Origin: a virus
Strand: one strand, 5' to 3'
IMG/VR virus record: IMGVR_UViG_3300025030_000041
Span: 182,116-246,115 of that record
Length of the DNA stretch: 64,000 nucleotides
Part shown: positions 24,361 to 33,711 of the stretch, piece after piece
How positions within the stretch are numbered: position 1 is the stretch's first letter
Layout of the letters: every line of letters starts with the position of its first letter
Program-made: the position numbers and the translations under genes
The notes under the pieces: model-generated
Databases searched by the model: none
Told to the model about the DNA's origin: nothing
Seen by the model: the letters and a program-made list of their open reading frames with translations, nothing else

Positions 24361-26313
24361 ATGAGTAGTATTTTACATTTACAAGATATTTTAGAAAAAA
24401 AAGGAAATGACTTTATTTATGAACTTTTTAATAAAGAGGTAATTATAAATGAAAAAAATAATTTTTCTAGTTTTTCATTTAGAAAATGTAGTGATAATAC
24501 TTTTAAATTTTTTAAAAAAGATAAAGAGATTACTAATATAGACAGAATTATTAGTAAATTTTATGAAACCCCTATTAATTATATTGAGAATTTACCAGTA
24601 GAAATAAAAAACAAATTACCTCATAATTTTATATTTGGGACAGGATATAGTCCAGACTCTTCGATTTTACCAAATAACTTACTATTAAATTATATTCATG
24701 TTTTAAACGACCAGAATGACGCAGACTATACTATTCATGATAAAAAACAATTAGATTATTGGTCAGATACTTTAGGAATAAGCAAGCCTCGTATTATATT
24801 TCAAGGAAAACTAACAGATAAACAAAAGAATCAAATTTTAGAATTTATACAGACTCCAGTTGAGCAACTAAAAGATAAATTTAAACTACAGGATTTTAGT
24901 ACATTTATAGTAAAGTTATTATGTAAAGAGATAAAAATAAAAGATATTAGAAAATTTAATGAATTAATATTTAGATTTATTGGTGATAATACTGAAAATA
25001 CAATTTTAGCAAAAATAGTTGACCCATTATTTAAACAAAGAAAAATAGAAAATGTACAACAAGAAAGTACTGATGACTATGTATATTTAATTATTATAGA
25101 CTTATTAAATTTTATTGAAACTTTAGATTTTAATAAAATATTTTTAGGTTCAGAAAAATTTGAAGATAAATATATTGAATTCTGTAATTATGTATTTAAC
25201 GAATTTATAAATGAATATGGCGAAAAATATTCAAGTATTTTAATAAACGTTCCAGAGTTTTTAAGAACCGACAATTTCCAAATTAATATAAACTATATTA
25301 GAGATATTGGTGTAATTAATAATTTAAATAAAAATGACAATTATAAAGAGATATATAAAATATTATTAAATTTTTTTAGAAAAAAACGTAAAAAAACCAG
25401 TGGTAAAATTTTTGATAAAAACATATTAATACAATTTAATAGCTTAATAGACAAAATAAATATTTTCTTAAGAAAGAACGAATTATACGAACGATACTTT
25501 CCATTATTTAACGAATTTGTAACTAGCGAGATAGATGATGATTTAATTAAAGTAAATAACTATATAGAAGAGTCAATTGAAATTAATCCAGTAGAAACTA
25601 AAAATGTAAATATTTTAGTAGGTAAATTTCAGCCATTTCATATTGGTCATTTAAAAAGTTTAGAACTTTTAAAAAATAAAAATGGATTACCTACGATTAT
25701 AATATGTATTAAGCAAGATAAGAATAATGATAAATTTCCTTTTAATAAAAGTGCTCAAGAAAAAATATTTAATAAAGTAAAAGATAATCATAAAGATTTA
25801 ATAGAAACTGTTTTATATACTAAACGTGGATGGATTGAAGACTTATTGAAATTAGTAAGACCAACTTATGAACCTATATTATGGGGGTCAGGCGAAGATA
25901 AAATTGGATCATATAAATTACAAGTTGAATATGCTAAAAATAAAAAAATTGACTTAAACCTAAATAAAGATTTTAAATTATATAAATTACCAAAGTATAC
26001 ATCAAGCAATTTAGTTAGGCAATATATAACGGAAAATAATTATACTGAATATAAAAAGTTAATGCCAGAATTTTTACATAATGAATTTCCATACTTATAC
26101 AGAGAAATTCAAAATGCTTCTCCTAAACAAGGAATGTTTGAATCAACTAATATAGAAGCCAAATATAATATTTTAATGGAAAGCTTAACTCATTTATTAA
26201 ACGAAACTGAAAATATTGAAGTTTGGAAAAATTTAATTAATACTAAATACTCAGATTTAACAGAAGACCAACGATTCTTTTATAAGAATACCCTGAGAAA
26301 GATAAATGAATGA
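24361..26313 (+). CDS. nucleotidyltransferase fusion (NMNAT/cytidylyltransferase-like C-terminus)
   Basis: 650 residues. From about 418 the sequence reads N-I-L-V-G-K-F-Q-P-F-H-I-G-H, the G-x-F-x-P-x-H-x-G-H signature of the nucleotidyltransferase superfamily, and near 547 S-S-N-L-V-R-Q, the S-S/T-x-I/V-R motif; both match NadM/NadR-type NMN adenylyltransferases. The N-terminal 400 residues carry E-K-N-N-F-S-S-F-S-F followed by F-K-F-F-K-K-D; the spacing recalls the lysine motif of nucleic-acid ligase-like enzymes but the K-x-D-G is not intact. A role in NAD or nucleotide-linked metabolism, or RNA modification, is plausible; substrate unknown. It overlaps the next gene by four bases. Confidence 0.65.
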   Translation: MSSILHLQDILEKKGNDFIYELFNKEVIINEKNNFSSFSFRKCSDNTFKFFKKDKEITNIDRIISKFYETPINYIENLPVEIKNKLPHNFIFGTGYSPDSSILPNNLLLNYIHVLNDQNDADYTIHDKKQLDYWSDTLGISKPRIIFQGKLTDKQKNQILEFIQTPVEQLKDKFKLQDFSTFIVKLLCKEIKIKDIRKFNELIFRFIGDNTENTILAKIVDPLFKQRKIENVQQESTDDYVYLIIIDLLNFIETLDFNKIFLGSEKFEDKYIEFCNYVFNEFINEYGEKYSSILINVPEFLRTDNFQININYIRDIGVINNLNKNDNYKEIYKILLNFFRKKRKKTSGKIFDKNILIQFNSLIDKINIFLRKNELYERYFPLFNEFVTSEIDDDLIKVNNYIEESIEINPVETKNVNILVGKFQPFHIGHLKSLELLKNKNGLPTIIICIKQDKNNDKFPFNKSAQEKIFNKVKDNHKDLIETVLYTKRGWIEDLLKLVRPTYEPILWGSGEDKIGSYKLQVEYAKNKKIDLNLNKDFKLYKLPKYTSSNLVRQYITENNYTEYKKLMPEFLHNEFPYLYREIQNASPKQGMFESTNIEAKYNILMESLTHLLNETENIEVWKNLINTKYSDLTEDQRFFYKNTLRKINE

Positions 26314-27143
26314 ATTATTTATTTCAATTAATTTCTAATAAATCAAATGGATCAATAATTGATTTAAATTCATTTTTAAATAGGACAGATATTTGTCAAA
26401 ATAAAATACAAAGCCTAAATAATAAATTATCTCTAATATTTACATTAAAAGATTCTCGTGAATTATCTATTTTTACAGAGACCCTAGTTTCTAATTTATA
26501 TAATGCTAAAATAACAAATAGAAATACTATTTTTTATGATATTAAAAGAAATAATGAATTTATTAGTGTAAAAAGTAGTATTAATTCTACTAATTTAGAA
26601 AATACTTTAAATACTACTTCTACTAAAATTACATCATTAATATACGCTGCATATGGCTTAGATACAATTAATAATAATATATTAAAAATATTAAATGACT
26701 ATACTGTATTTGAATCAGATTCAAACTATTGCAAAATAAAAGATATTCTAAATAAAGAACTCGGAGTCCTATCTAATAGGACTTTTTCTCTTTCTGCCGT
26801 TTGGTTTAATAAAAAAAGAAATACTATTTATATTATTAAAACTAAACATATTGATTCAACTACTCTATTAAATGAATCACTTAAAGAATGGCATAATAAA
26901 ATAAAATTTAAGAAAAAACATAACCGTAATAAAACAGATATACGAATATCGTATAGTGCAGTTTTGAACATTTTTAATGGAATTAGAGATAGATTTGAAA
27001 TTATTTTATTAAATAGTAAAATAAATAAAAATAAATTAATTAAACTTCAAAAAATAAAAAACGAGATAAATAATACAATATATGACATATACGACGAGAA
27101 AAAATTAAAAAAAATAAAGAATGAGTTATATAAAATTATTTGA
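26310..27143 (+). CDS. hypothetical protein, basic C-terminus
   Basis: 277 residues. Start overlaps the upstream stop (ATGA), so the two are translationally coupled. Residues about 85-115 (F-Y-D-I-K-R-N-N-E-F-I-S-V-K-S-S) have a E-x-K-like spacing, but no convincing nuclease core is visible. The C-terminus is very Lys/Asn/Ile rich. The family is not recognised. Confidence 0.6.
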   Translation: MNYLFQLISNKSNGSIIDLNSFLNRTDICQNKIQSLNNKLSLIFTLKDSRELSIFTETLVSNLYNAKITNRNTIFYDIKRNNEFISVKSSINSTNLENTLNTTSTKITSLIYAAYGLDTINNNILKILNDYTVFESDSNYCKIKDILNKELGVLSNRTFSLSAVWFNKKRNTIYIIKTKHIDSTTLLNESLKEWHNKIKFKKKHNRNKTDIRISYSAVLNIFNGIRDRFEIILLNSKINKNKLIKLQKIKNEINNTIYDIYDEKKLKKIKNELYKII

Positions 27144-27963
27144 ACAATTTATATCTGAAGAAGAAACTCCTAAGCCAAGCGCTAAAGATATATTTATACC
27201 TAGAAGGCTTAAAGAAAGATGGGATGACTTATTACTTCCTTACTTAAATAAAGGTTATACTAAAGAACAAATATTTGTAGTGAAACCAATTGATGAAACT
27301 TTTATTATAAATATGGGTAATATTGAGAAATTTAAGAATATTAAAGTTATAATTGGTAATATTGAAATAAAAAGAATAAGTGATTTAAGTATATTGAATA
27401 TAGAAGAAATATCAGGAGATTTTGATTGTGCTGTTACTGATCTAATTAATTTAAAAGGGGTACCTAAAATAATAAATGGAAATTTTTATTGCTATCGTAG
27501 TCATTTAACTAGTTTAGTTGATGGTCCTAATATAGTTACTGGAGATTTTAATTGTTCTGGTAATTACTTAACTAATTTAAAAGGAGTACCTAAAATATCT
27601 AATGGAGATTTTAATTGTGCTGCTAATAATTTAACTAGTCTAATTGATTGCCCTGAAAAAATTAATGGAGATTTTTATTGTTCTAATAATAACTTAACTA
27701 ATTTAGATGGGTCACCAAAAATAGTTAAAGGAGAATATTGGTGTAATAATAACTATTTATCTAATTTGGAAGGTGTACCTAAAATAATAAATGGAGATTT
27801 TCATTGTTCTTATAATTATTTGACTAGTCTTGAAGGAGGGCCTGTAGAGGTTAAAGGAGATTTTTATATTGAAGAAAATGACCCAAAATTTACAGAAGAT
27901 ACAGTAAGAGAATTTGTTAATGTAAAAGGCGATGTTTATTTTTTTAAAAATAATAATTATTAA
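27121..27963 (+). CDS. repeat protein with capsid-targeting-like N-terminus (paralogue of 4831-5463)
   Basis: 280 residues. Starts M-S-Y-I-K-L-F-E-Q-F-I-S-E-E-E, with I-S-E as the probable prohead-protease site. Residues about 20-50 are nearly identical to those of the 4831-5463 protein. About eight units of the L-T-x-L-x-G-x-P-x-I-x-N-G-D-F-x-C repeat follow, then F-T-E-D-T-V-R-E-F-V and V-K-G-D-V-Y-F, the same end as its paralogue (F-T-E-E-E-I-R-G-I-V). The start is inside the end of the previous gene (23-base overlap) but the conserved N-terminus supports it. Confidence 0.7.
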   Translation: MSYIKLFEQFISEEETPKPSAKDIFIPRRLKERWDDLLLPYLNKGYTKEQIFVVKPIDETFIINMGNIEKFKNIKVIIGNIEIKRISDLSILNIEEISGDFDCAVTDLINLKGVPKIINGNFYCYRSHLTSLVDGPNIVTGDFNCSGNYLTNLKGVPKISNGDFNCAANNLTSLIDCPEKINGDFYCSNNNLTNLDGSPKIVKGEYWCNNNYLSNLEGVPKIINGDFHCSYNYLTSLEGGPVEVKGDFYIEENDPKFTEDTVREFVNVKGDVYFFKNNNY

Positions 27964-27965
27964 AA

Positions 27966-28214
27966 ATGAGTTATATAAAATCTTATAAAAAATTTCATAA
28001 AATAGATGAGCTTACTAGTACATCTAACTATGAAAATAAAATATTTAAAAATGGTAAATTAATAGACTATGCTGCAATTAGTAAAGATACTGCTATAAAA
28101 ATACAGGACTTACTTGATGCTGAAAGAAATACTAGAATTTATACAGACCCAACTAGAGAATTAATTGAGAAACCCATTGGATTAAATGAGAATAGTAAAA
28201 AAAATAAAAAATGA
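27966..28214 (+). CDS. small protein with capsid-targeting-like N-terminus
   Basis: 82 residues, starting M-S-Y-I-K-S-Y-K-K-F-H-K-I-D-E, a looser version of the motif with I-D-E as possible cleavage point. The rest is charged with no domain. It is separated from the repeat protein by two bases and from the next gene by one base (stop TGA, then A, then ATG), so the three look like one operon of packaged proteins. Confidence 0.6.
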   Translation: MSYIKSYKKFHKIDELTSTSNYENKIFKNGKLIDYAAISKDTAIKIQDLLDAERNTRIYTDPTRELIEKPIGLNENSKKNKK

Positions 28215-28215
28215 A

Positions 28216-29028
28216 ATGTATAAGGTAAAATTATTTGAGCAATTTATAAATGAAGCTCTTTCTTCTAAAGAAGAAACTAAATTAAAAAAAGATTTAGAAA
28301 AAGCAGTTAAGGAATGGAAAGTATTAAATACTACATTAACTACTGAATTTAAAAAATATCAAGATTTAATTAAAGATGTATCTGAAAAAGAATCTAAAGT
28401 TAAAAGTGATATTCTATCTATGATGGATACTCTTGGTAAAACTAAACATGAAGTCGGAGATTTAATAGTATCATTTACTAGAGGATATACTCGATCTACT
28501 ATTCCATATAAAGAAATTATAGAAATAATAGAGAAAAAAGTTAATGGTATTCTCCGAGCTTTTATTGCTAGAATTATAAAAGAAAAAACTAGAACTACTG
28601 AAATTAAAGCGACAATCGATATTAAAAAGAAAAAAGAATTAAATGAAGGTTTAAAACAAATATGGGATAAATTTATATCTTTTGTATCTAAAGGAATAGA
28701 GTCTTTAAAAGGCTATATGTCAAAATATAGTGATGCAATTGAAGACCTTAAAGATTTAGCTAAGTCTTTACCAAAAAACGCAAAAAGAACAGTTAATGAA
28801 AATGAAGATTATGACAGATTTGGTGTAGCTCAAAGTTTAACTACCTTACTACAAGGAGATGGTGTTGACTTTGAACCATTAGATGAAAATGATCCATTAT
28901 GGACTAAATTAGGTCTTACTGATTTTCCAGTAAATCCACCAGAGGATATTGAAGACTTTGTAGAAAATCTTTCAGACGACCAATTTAATATTATTAAAGA
29001 TATTCTTAATGAAGAGGGGTATCTCTAA
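28216..29028 (+). CDS. helical protein with capsid-targeting-like N-terminus
   Basis: 270 residues from the ATG at 28216; an upstream in-frame ATG at 28186 would lie in the end of the previous gene and would bury the motif, so the inner start M-Y-K-V-K-L-F-E-Q-F-I-N-E-A is chosen. I-N-E before Ala fits T4 gp21 protease cleavage. Residues about 20-115 form a helical, Lys/Glu-rich segment with V-G-D-L-I-V-S-F-T-R-G-Y near 80; the end is acidic (D-F-E-P-L-D-E-N-D-P). Function unknown. A strong terminator follows. Confidence 0.7.
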   Translation: MYKVKLFEQFINEALSSKEETKLKKDLEKAVKEWKVLNTTLTTEFKKYQDLIKDVSEKESKVKSDILSMMDTLGKTKHEVGDLIVSFTRGYTRSTIPYKEIIEIIEKKVNGILRAFIARIIKEKTRTTEIKATIDIKKKKELNEGLKQIWDKFISFVSKGIESLKGYMSKYSDAIEDLKDLAKSLPKNAKRTVNENEDYDRFGVAQSLTTLLQGDGVDFEPLDENDPLWTKLGLTDFPVNPPEDIEDFVENLSDDQFNIIKDILNEEGYL

Positions 29029-29050
29029 ACAAATGATTAAATAAATTATT

Positions 29051-29080
29051 AAAAGGACCTAATTAAAAATAGGTCCTTTT
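29051..29080 (+). terminator. intrinsic terminator
   Basis: AAAAGGACCTA (29051-29061) pairs perfectly with TAGGTCCTTTT (29070-29080), eight-base loop, then more T. It ends the operon of capsid-targeting-like proteins. Confidence 0.85.
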
Positions 29081-29135
29081 TTATTTTAAAACATTTTTTA
29101 GTATTTTGTGTATAAGTTAAAAGGGTATATATTAA

Positions 29136-30272
29136 ATGAAACTACTATTTGACACAAATGTAATCTTATTTCTTTCATCAAATATGATTAATTATAAATT
29201 AAATAATGCTGATGTAAAAGAAGTCGCGTCATGGTCAGATGAAAAGGAGAGATACATATTAAAGGATGAGCCTGGTAAATTATTTAATGATTTTATAGTA
29301 AAATATTTAAACTCTACAATTTATCCATTACGTAAAAGTTTAGACAATATAACGTTTATTTTTGATAAAGGCCGGTCATGGAGAAAATTATATTTAGAAG
29401 AATATTTTAAAGATAGTATTCAAAAACAATTTGAGTATAAAGCTGGAAGAAAAACTGAGCATAATACTAAAATGTTTTTATATTTTAATTATTTCGCCGA
29501 TACTATTAAATATAAATTACAAGATATTCCAGGAGTCTCTATATTAGAAGGAAATAATATTGAAGCTGATGATTTCTTTAAATATATCATAGACCAACCT
29601 GAAAATACTAAAAATATTATATGGAGCATAGACACTGATTTACAACAATTATTGCATTATAAAAATGAAAATAATTGGAATATTATGCTAACTCCAAAGG
29701 GACAAACTAAAAATAAAAAAATATATGCTCCAAAAGAATTCATAGATACTTTTATTGAATATACTCCTGATATTTTTAACTTTTCTTTAAATTCAGAAGG
29801 ATCTTTAAAAGATATAATGAAGAATCTTATTACAAACAAAGATTATAAACAATATGATATTAATCCACTTAAATCTTTAATAGAAAAAATATTATCTGGA
29901 GATAAATCTGATAATATCCCTAATATATTTAATGAAATACAAGAGGATTTAAGTAAAGTTGATTTTGTAAGAATTACAAATAAATTAGTTAAACTTCATG
30001 ATGATATAATACAAGACTTTGATACTAATATAGACTTAATAGTTGAGTCTATAATAAACAGTATAAATGAATTATATACTATCGATTTAACTGCTAATTA
30101 TAATTTAATTAAATCAAATCTAAAACTTAATGAAAAACTCATTAGATTACACTTAGGGAATATGCCTGACTATATAAGTGATAAAATAATTAATAAATAC
30201 AAAACAAATTATAATAATACAAATTTCGAATATTCTAAATTTAGTGATTTTGTTAAATTAAATAAGATATGA
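29136..30272 (+). CDS. T4 RNase H-like 5'-3' exonuclease (FEN family)
   Basis: 378 residues. Landmarks of the FEN/PIN fold are F-D-T-N at 5-8, G-N-N-I-E-A-D-D near 140, S-I-D-T-D-L near 165 and S-G-D-K-S-D-N-I-P near 254, the last being the helix-three-turn-helix/metal-binding region. In T4 this enzyme removes RNA primers from lagging-strand fragments and works with gp32, whose homologue is encoded 5 kb upstream. Length is similar to T4 RNase H (305) plus a C-terminal extension. The stop overlaps the start of the sigma-factor gene by four bases. Confidence 0.8.
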   Translation: MKLLFDTNVILFLSSNMINYKLNNADVKEVASWSDEKERYILKDEPGKLFNDFIVKYLNSTIYPLRKSLDNITFIFDKGRSWRKLYLEEYFKDSIQKQFEYKAGRKTEHNTKMFLYFNYFADTIKYKLQDIPGVSILEGNNIEADDFFKYIIDQPENTKNIIWSIDTDLQQLLHYKNENNWNIMLTPKGQTKNKKIYAPKEFIDTFIEYTPDIFNFSLNSEGSLKDIMKNLITNKDYKQYDINPLKSLIEKILSGDKSDNIPNIFNEIQEDLSKVDFVRITNKLVKLHDDIIQDFDTNIDLIVESIINSINELYTIDLTANYNLIKSNLKLNEKLIRLHLGNMPDYISDKIINKYKTNYNNTNFEYSKFSDFVKLNKI

Positions 30273-30880
30273 AAAAAAATAATTCAATAAAAAATATTAA
30301 AATAGATCCAGAATTAATTAATAAAATTATTGAGACTAATAATTCTGAATTATTTGCAATAATAATAACTAAATATAATACTGCTCTTACTAATTTCATT
30401 AATAAAAAAACTAAAGACTCTGATTTAACTAAAGACGTTGTAAACGTAGCATTCACTAAAGCCTTTTTTAAATTAAATCAATATAACTATACTTCAGCAT
30501 TCTCAACATGGTTATTCTCTATAGCAAATCATACTTATATAGACATGTTAAGAAAAAATAAAGCTACGAATAATACAATATCACTTGATACATATTTAAA
30601 TACATATGATGATCCTCACTCAATAGATATTATAGATCCTGACCTATTAGCTGATGATAAACTTATAAAACAACAACTGCATGAATCTCTTAATAATACT
30701 ATAGAAACTATAGAGGATAAATATAAAATTGCACTAAAATTAAGATACTTTGACGAATTATCATATGAAGAAATATCTAAAAAATTAAATATACCATATG
30801 GAACTGCAAAAGTTAATGTGTTTAGAGCTAAGCAGATACTTAAAAATTTAATAGAGGCGAACCCTTTAACTTATTTTTAA
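30269..30880 (+). CDS. ECF-type RNA polymerase sigma factor
   Basis: 203 residues. Region 2 is seen at about 50-100 (A-F-T-K-A-F-F-K-L-N-Q-Y followed by F-S-T-W-L-F-S-I-A-N-H and Y-I-D-M-L-R-K-N) and region 4 at about 150-195 (L-R-Y-F-D-E-L-S-Y-E-E-I-S-K-K-L-N-I-P-Y-G-T-A-K-V-N-V). This is the two-domain ECF layout rather than the T4 gp55 form. It probably redirects host RNA polymerase to phage promoters, possibly those with the ATAAATAAATA motif; that link is inference. It is immediately followed by a terminator and then by the late fibre genes. Confidence 0.85.
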   Translation: MKKNNSIKNIKIDPELINKIIETNNSELFAIIITKYNTALTNFINKKTKDSDLTKDVVNVAFTKAFFKLNQYNYTSAFSTWLFSIANHTYIDMLRKNKATNNTISLDTYLNTYDDPHSIDIIDPDLLADDKLIKQQLHESLNNTIETIEDKYKIALKLRYFDELSYEEISKKLNIPYGTAKVNVFRAKQILKNLIEANPLTYF

Positions 30881-30912
30881 AAAAAAACTTAATTCTTTTG
30901 TATTTAAACTAC

Positions 30913-30934
30913 TGCCAACTTTTATAAGTTGGCA
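30913..30934 (+). terminator. intrinsic terminator after the sigma gene
   Basis: TGCCAACTT (30913-30921) pairs with AAGTTGGCA (30926-30934), a four-base loop, followed by five T. It separates the replication/sigma operon from the fibre genes. Confidence 0.85.
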
Positions 30935-30975
30935 TTTTTATTTTTAAATAAATAATAAAAAATATTTATTGTTTA

Positions 30976-33678
30976 GTGGAAGACATTTTCAAGAGAGTAA
31001 ATAGTATAAAAAATATTACTAATTCAAGTCTTTCAGGAATACTTAGTAAAGTAAATATAAATTTTGAAACACTTTCTAATTCATTTGACGATTATTTAAC
31101 TCTTATTAATTTTAATCAAACTGCAAATTCTATTAGTATTAAAGAATTAACAGTTGACACTATTCATTTAAATAAATTATTACATATTGATTTATTTGGA
31201 GATAATGACTTATCTAATGATTTACGTATAGATGACCAAGGAAGAATATATGCAAAATCTTTCATTGGAGAATTAAGTGAAGTTGAGAGACTTAGATTAA
31301 AATCATTAGCCCCATCACAATTATATTTAGAAACTGGATTACCTGTTGCTGGAGTTCCTGGTGATATTATATTCACTGGTGTAGACTTCTTTGGATATAT
31401 GGGTGAATCATTCGGTTGGAAAAGCTTAACCTTTGGAGAGTCTGAATTTTCAGATTTATTTGCTGGAGTTGGAGCAAATGATATAGAATATGATAATTTA
31501 ATTACAGGATCTCCTGGTATAGGAACAAATATACAAGACGCATTAGATAGTTTATACTTATTAATTCAAGCATTAGGCGGTAGTGGAGGAGGATCAGTTG
31601 GTACTCCTGGAAGTAATAATAATATTGCAGTATGGCAAAATAATTCTTTAGTTGGAAGTTTATGGAATGTTAACCCAACTGGAGAATTATACCCCACATC
31701 AACTTATAATATAGGAACTTCAACTAATAAAATTGGTAAAATATTATTATCAAATACGTCATTAGCTATAACTCCAGAAGAAGGCACTTTAGAATATGAT
31801 GGAAATAGTGTATTTTTTACAGTAAGTAGTACTAGATATGACTTACTAAGTGCTGGAACTGCACAAATAGGCCAAGCTGAAGATACTGACTATACAGACG
31901 GATTATTTACAGATTTTGTTCCAACTACTCCAGTTGGAACAGCAGTAGACAGATTTAATGAAATACTTAAATCTTTAGTTCCACCACCCGCTCCAATATT
32001 ATCAAACTATGATGGAACAAAATCAGGAACTCATGTTAATGGTAAATTAAGTTTTGATTCATCTAATCCTATTACAGCTCAGAGTTATTTTGGAGGTGAT
32101 CTATCAACTTCTCCAATTTTAGTCGATGGAACTTGGTCAATATTAGATCATCCAACTTCTCAAATTGCCGAAAGATTTGGAATTTGCTCATTAGCTTCAG
32201 GAAATATTACCGGAGATTTAAACTATCAAGTAATTGCTCATACTGCAACTCCTACCCCTTCATATGCTGCAAAAATGTTTAGTGATGCAGATAAAGGGTA
32301 TTTAAAATTATATATTAATGGAACTGAAAAAGTTTCAGCAACAATAGATTTAACTATCTTATCTGCAACAGACTCAACTTCAAGTGGAGCATCTTCTGGT
32401 ATAAATATATCAGTTGCAACTCCATCATATTTTGCTCAAGGAGATCCTTTTGTATTTTTCTATAATAGAACTGGAACATACTTAGTAAGAATGGATGATT
32501 CTCTAATTCGTCAAGGCTATAATTATATTTATATACAACATATTGACGGTACTAACTTCAATAGAATATTAGGAAACCTTGAATTTATATTAGATGATGA
32601 CGCTACTTCAACTTCATATTCTGGAAATAGCTTACATACATTATCTATGACTGGTAGTAAAAAAATATCTGGAATAGACTATCATACAGGAGGAACTGCC
32701 CAATATAATGTTAATATAGATAATGCATATAGAAATACATATAGCCAGGATAGTGACGCAATTAGTTTTACTGGAAATAGTAATACATACGGAGTATTAT
32801 TATCAGCATCATCTCAGGCATTAGGAAATTGTTCTGGTAATGAAGCTTTACAAGTAAGTATAGTTAATAAAGTTGCAACTTTAACTTCTTCAGGCCGAAG
32901 AATCCTAAATAATTTAATTAGTGTAACTACTAATGTTAAGCGTACAATTCAAGGAAATACTAGTGGTGGAGCTTCTAGTATTAATAATATTTTATTAGAT
33001 AATGTTTCAGCGTCATCTACTGCATATGTAGAAGGATTTGATGATGAGACTTATAGATTAAAATCTGGAATTTCTTATAATTTAGTATCTGATATTACGT
33101 CTAATCCATGGGATTCTACTCAATCATTGAGCGACGGGTCATCTGGGCATACTGATGGATTACAGGTTATAGATAGCCGATTACTTTATTCTGGAACAAA
33201 TGGATATGTATCAGATTTTAGAACAACTAATATTATAAATGGTTCGGTATTTAATGATGGAGGAACAGGAGGATCTGCTAGAAATTATACAGGGTTAGCG
33301 GGAAGTAGAACATTTATTAGATATTTTAGACAAGTTTCTCCAACAACTTCTAATTTCACAATGACTATAAATGGAGCAACTGGTACATTTGTACCAACTA
33401 CTACTTCATTAACTGGAAATAATATTCATGTTGAAATTAAATTGCCAACTCAGTCTGGCTGGTTTGATGCTTATGATGATTTTGTAACAGGACAATTTAA
33501 TGATGGAGACGGCTGTAGGAATGCAACATTAGGAGCAGGAAGAGCATTTGGAACAACATGGGGATTAACCTCTGGAACATTGTCTACGGCAAACACGTCA
33601 GGCTATATTGTAATAAGAATAACAGTTGGAAATTCTTTTGCTGGATATTTTTCTGGTATAACTTTTAATTACGTTTAA
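30976..33678 (+). CDS. tail-fibre/virion adhesin, 900 residues
   Basis: Starts with GTG. Residues 1-130 contain a short helical start and a linker typical of structural attachment; from about 130 the protein is Gly/Ser/Thr rich (G-V-G-A-N-D-I-E-Y-D-N-L-I-T-G near 165 and G-G-S-G-G-G near 205), a composition of phage fibre proteins. It includes several beta-rich domains to the end (I-V-I-R-I-T-V-G-N-S-F). No enzymatic motif seen. Likely first of the fibre genes, preceded by a candidate late promoter motif at 30946-30958. Confidence 0.7.
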   Translation: MEDIFKRVNSIKNITNSSLSGILSKVNINFETLSNSFDDYLTLINFNQTANSISIKELTVDTIHLNKLLHIDLFGDNDLSNDLRIDDQGRIYAKSFIGELSEVERLRLKSLAPSQLYLETGLPVAGVPGDIIFTGVDFFGYMGESFGWKSLTFGESEFSDLFAGVGANDIEYDNLITGSPGIGTNIQDALDSLYLLIQALGGSGGGSVGTPGSNNNIAVWQNNSLVGSLWNVNPTGELYPTSTYNIGTSTNKIGKILLSNTSLAITPEEGTLEYDGNSVFFTVSSTRYDLLSAGTAQIGQAEDTDYTDGLFTDFVPTTPVGTAVDRFNEILKSLVPPPAPILSNYDGTKSGTHVNGKLSFDSSNPITAQSYFGGDLSTSPILVDGTWSILDHPTSQIAERFGICSLASGNITGDLNYQVIAHTATPTPSYAAKMFSDADKGYLKLYINGTEKVSATIDLTILSATDSTSSGASSGINISVATPSYFAQGDPFVFFYNRTGTYLVRMDDSLIRQGYNYIYIQHIDGTNFNRILGNLEFILDDDATSTSYSGNSLHTLSMTGSKKISGIDYHTGGTAQYNVNIDNAYRNTYSQDSDAISFTGNSNTYGVLLSASSQALGNCSGNEALQVSIVNKVATLTSSGRRILNNLISVTTNVKRTIQGNTSGGASSINNILLDNVSASSTAYVEGFDDETYRLKSGISYNLVSDITSNPWDSTQSLSDGSSGHTDGLQVIDSRLLYSGTNGYVSDFRTTNIINGSVFNDGGTGGSARNYTGLAGSRTFIRYFRQVSPTTSNFTMTINGATGTFVPTTTSLTGNNIHVEIKLPTQSGWFDAYDDFVTGQFNDGDGCRNATLGAGRAFGTTWGLTSGTLSTANTSGYIVIRITVGNSFAGYFSGITFNYV

Positions 33679-33711
33679 AATAAATAAAAATAGAAAAATA
33701 AGTTTATATAA

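Noticed and set aside
30900-30960. tRNA-like hairpin after the sigma gene
   Set aside because: A single stem with T tract and no T-loop or anticodon arm; it is a terminator. No tRNA-type arms were seen elsewhere in the window.
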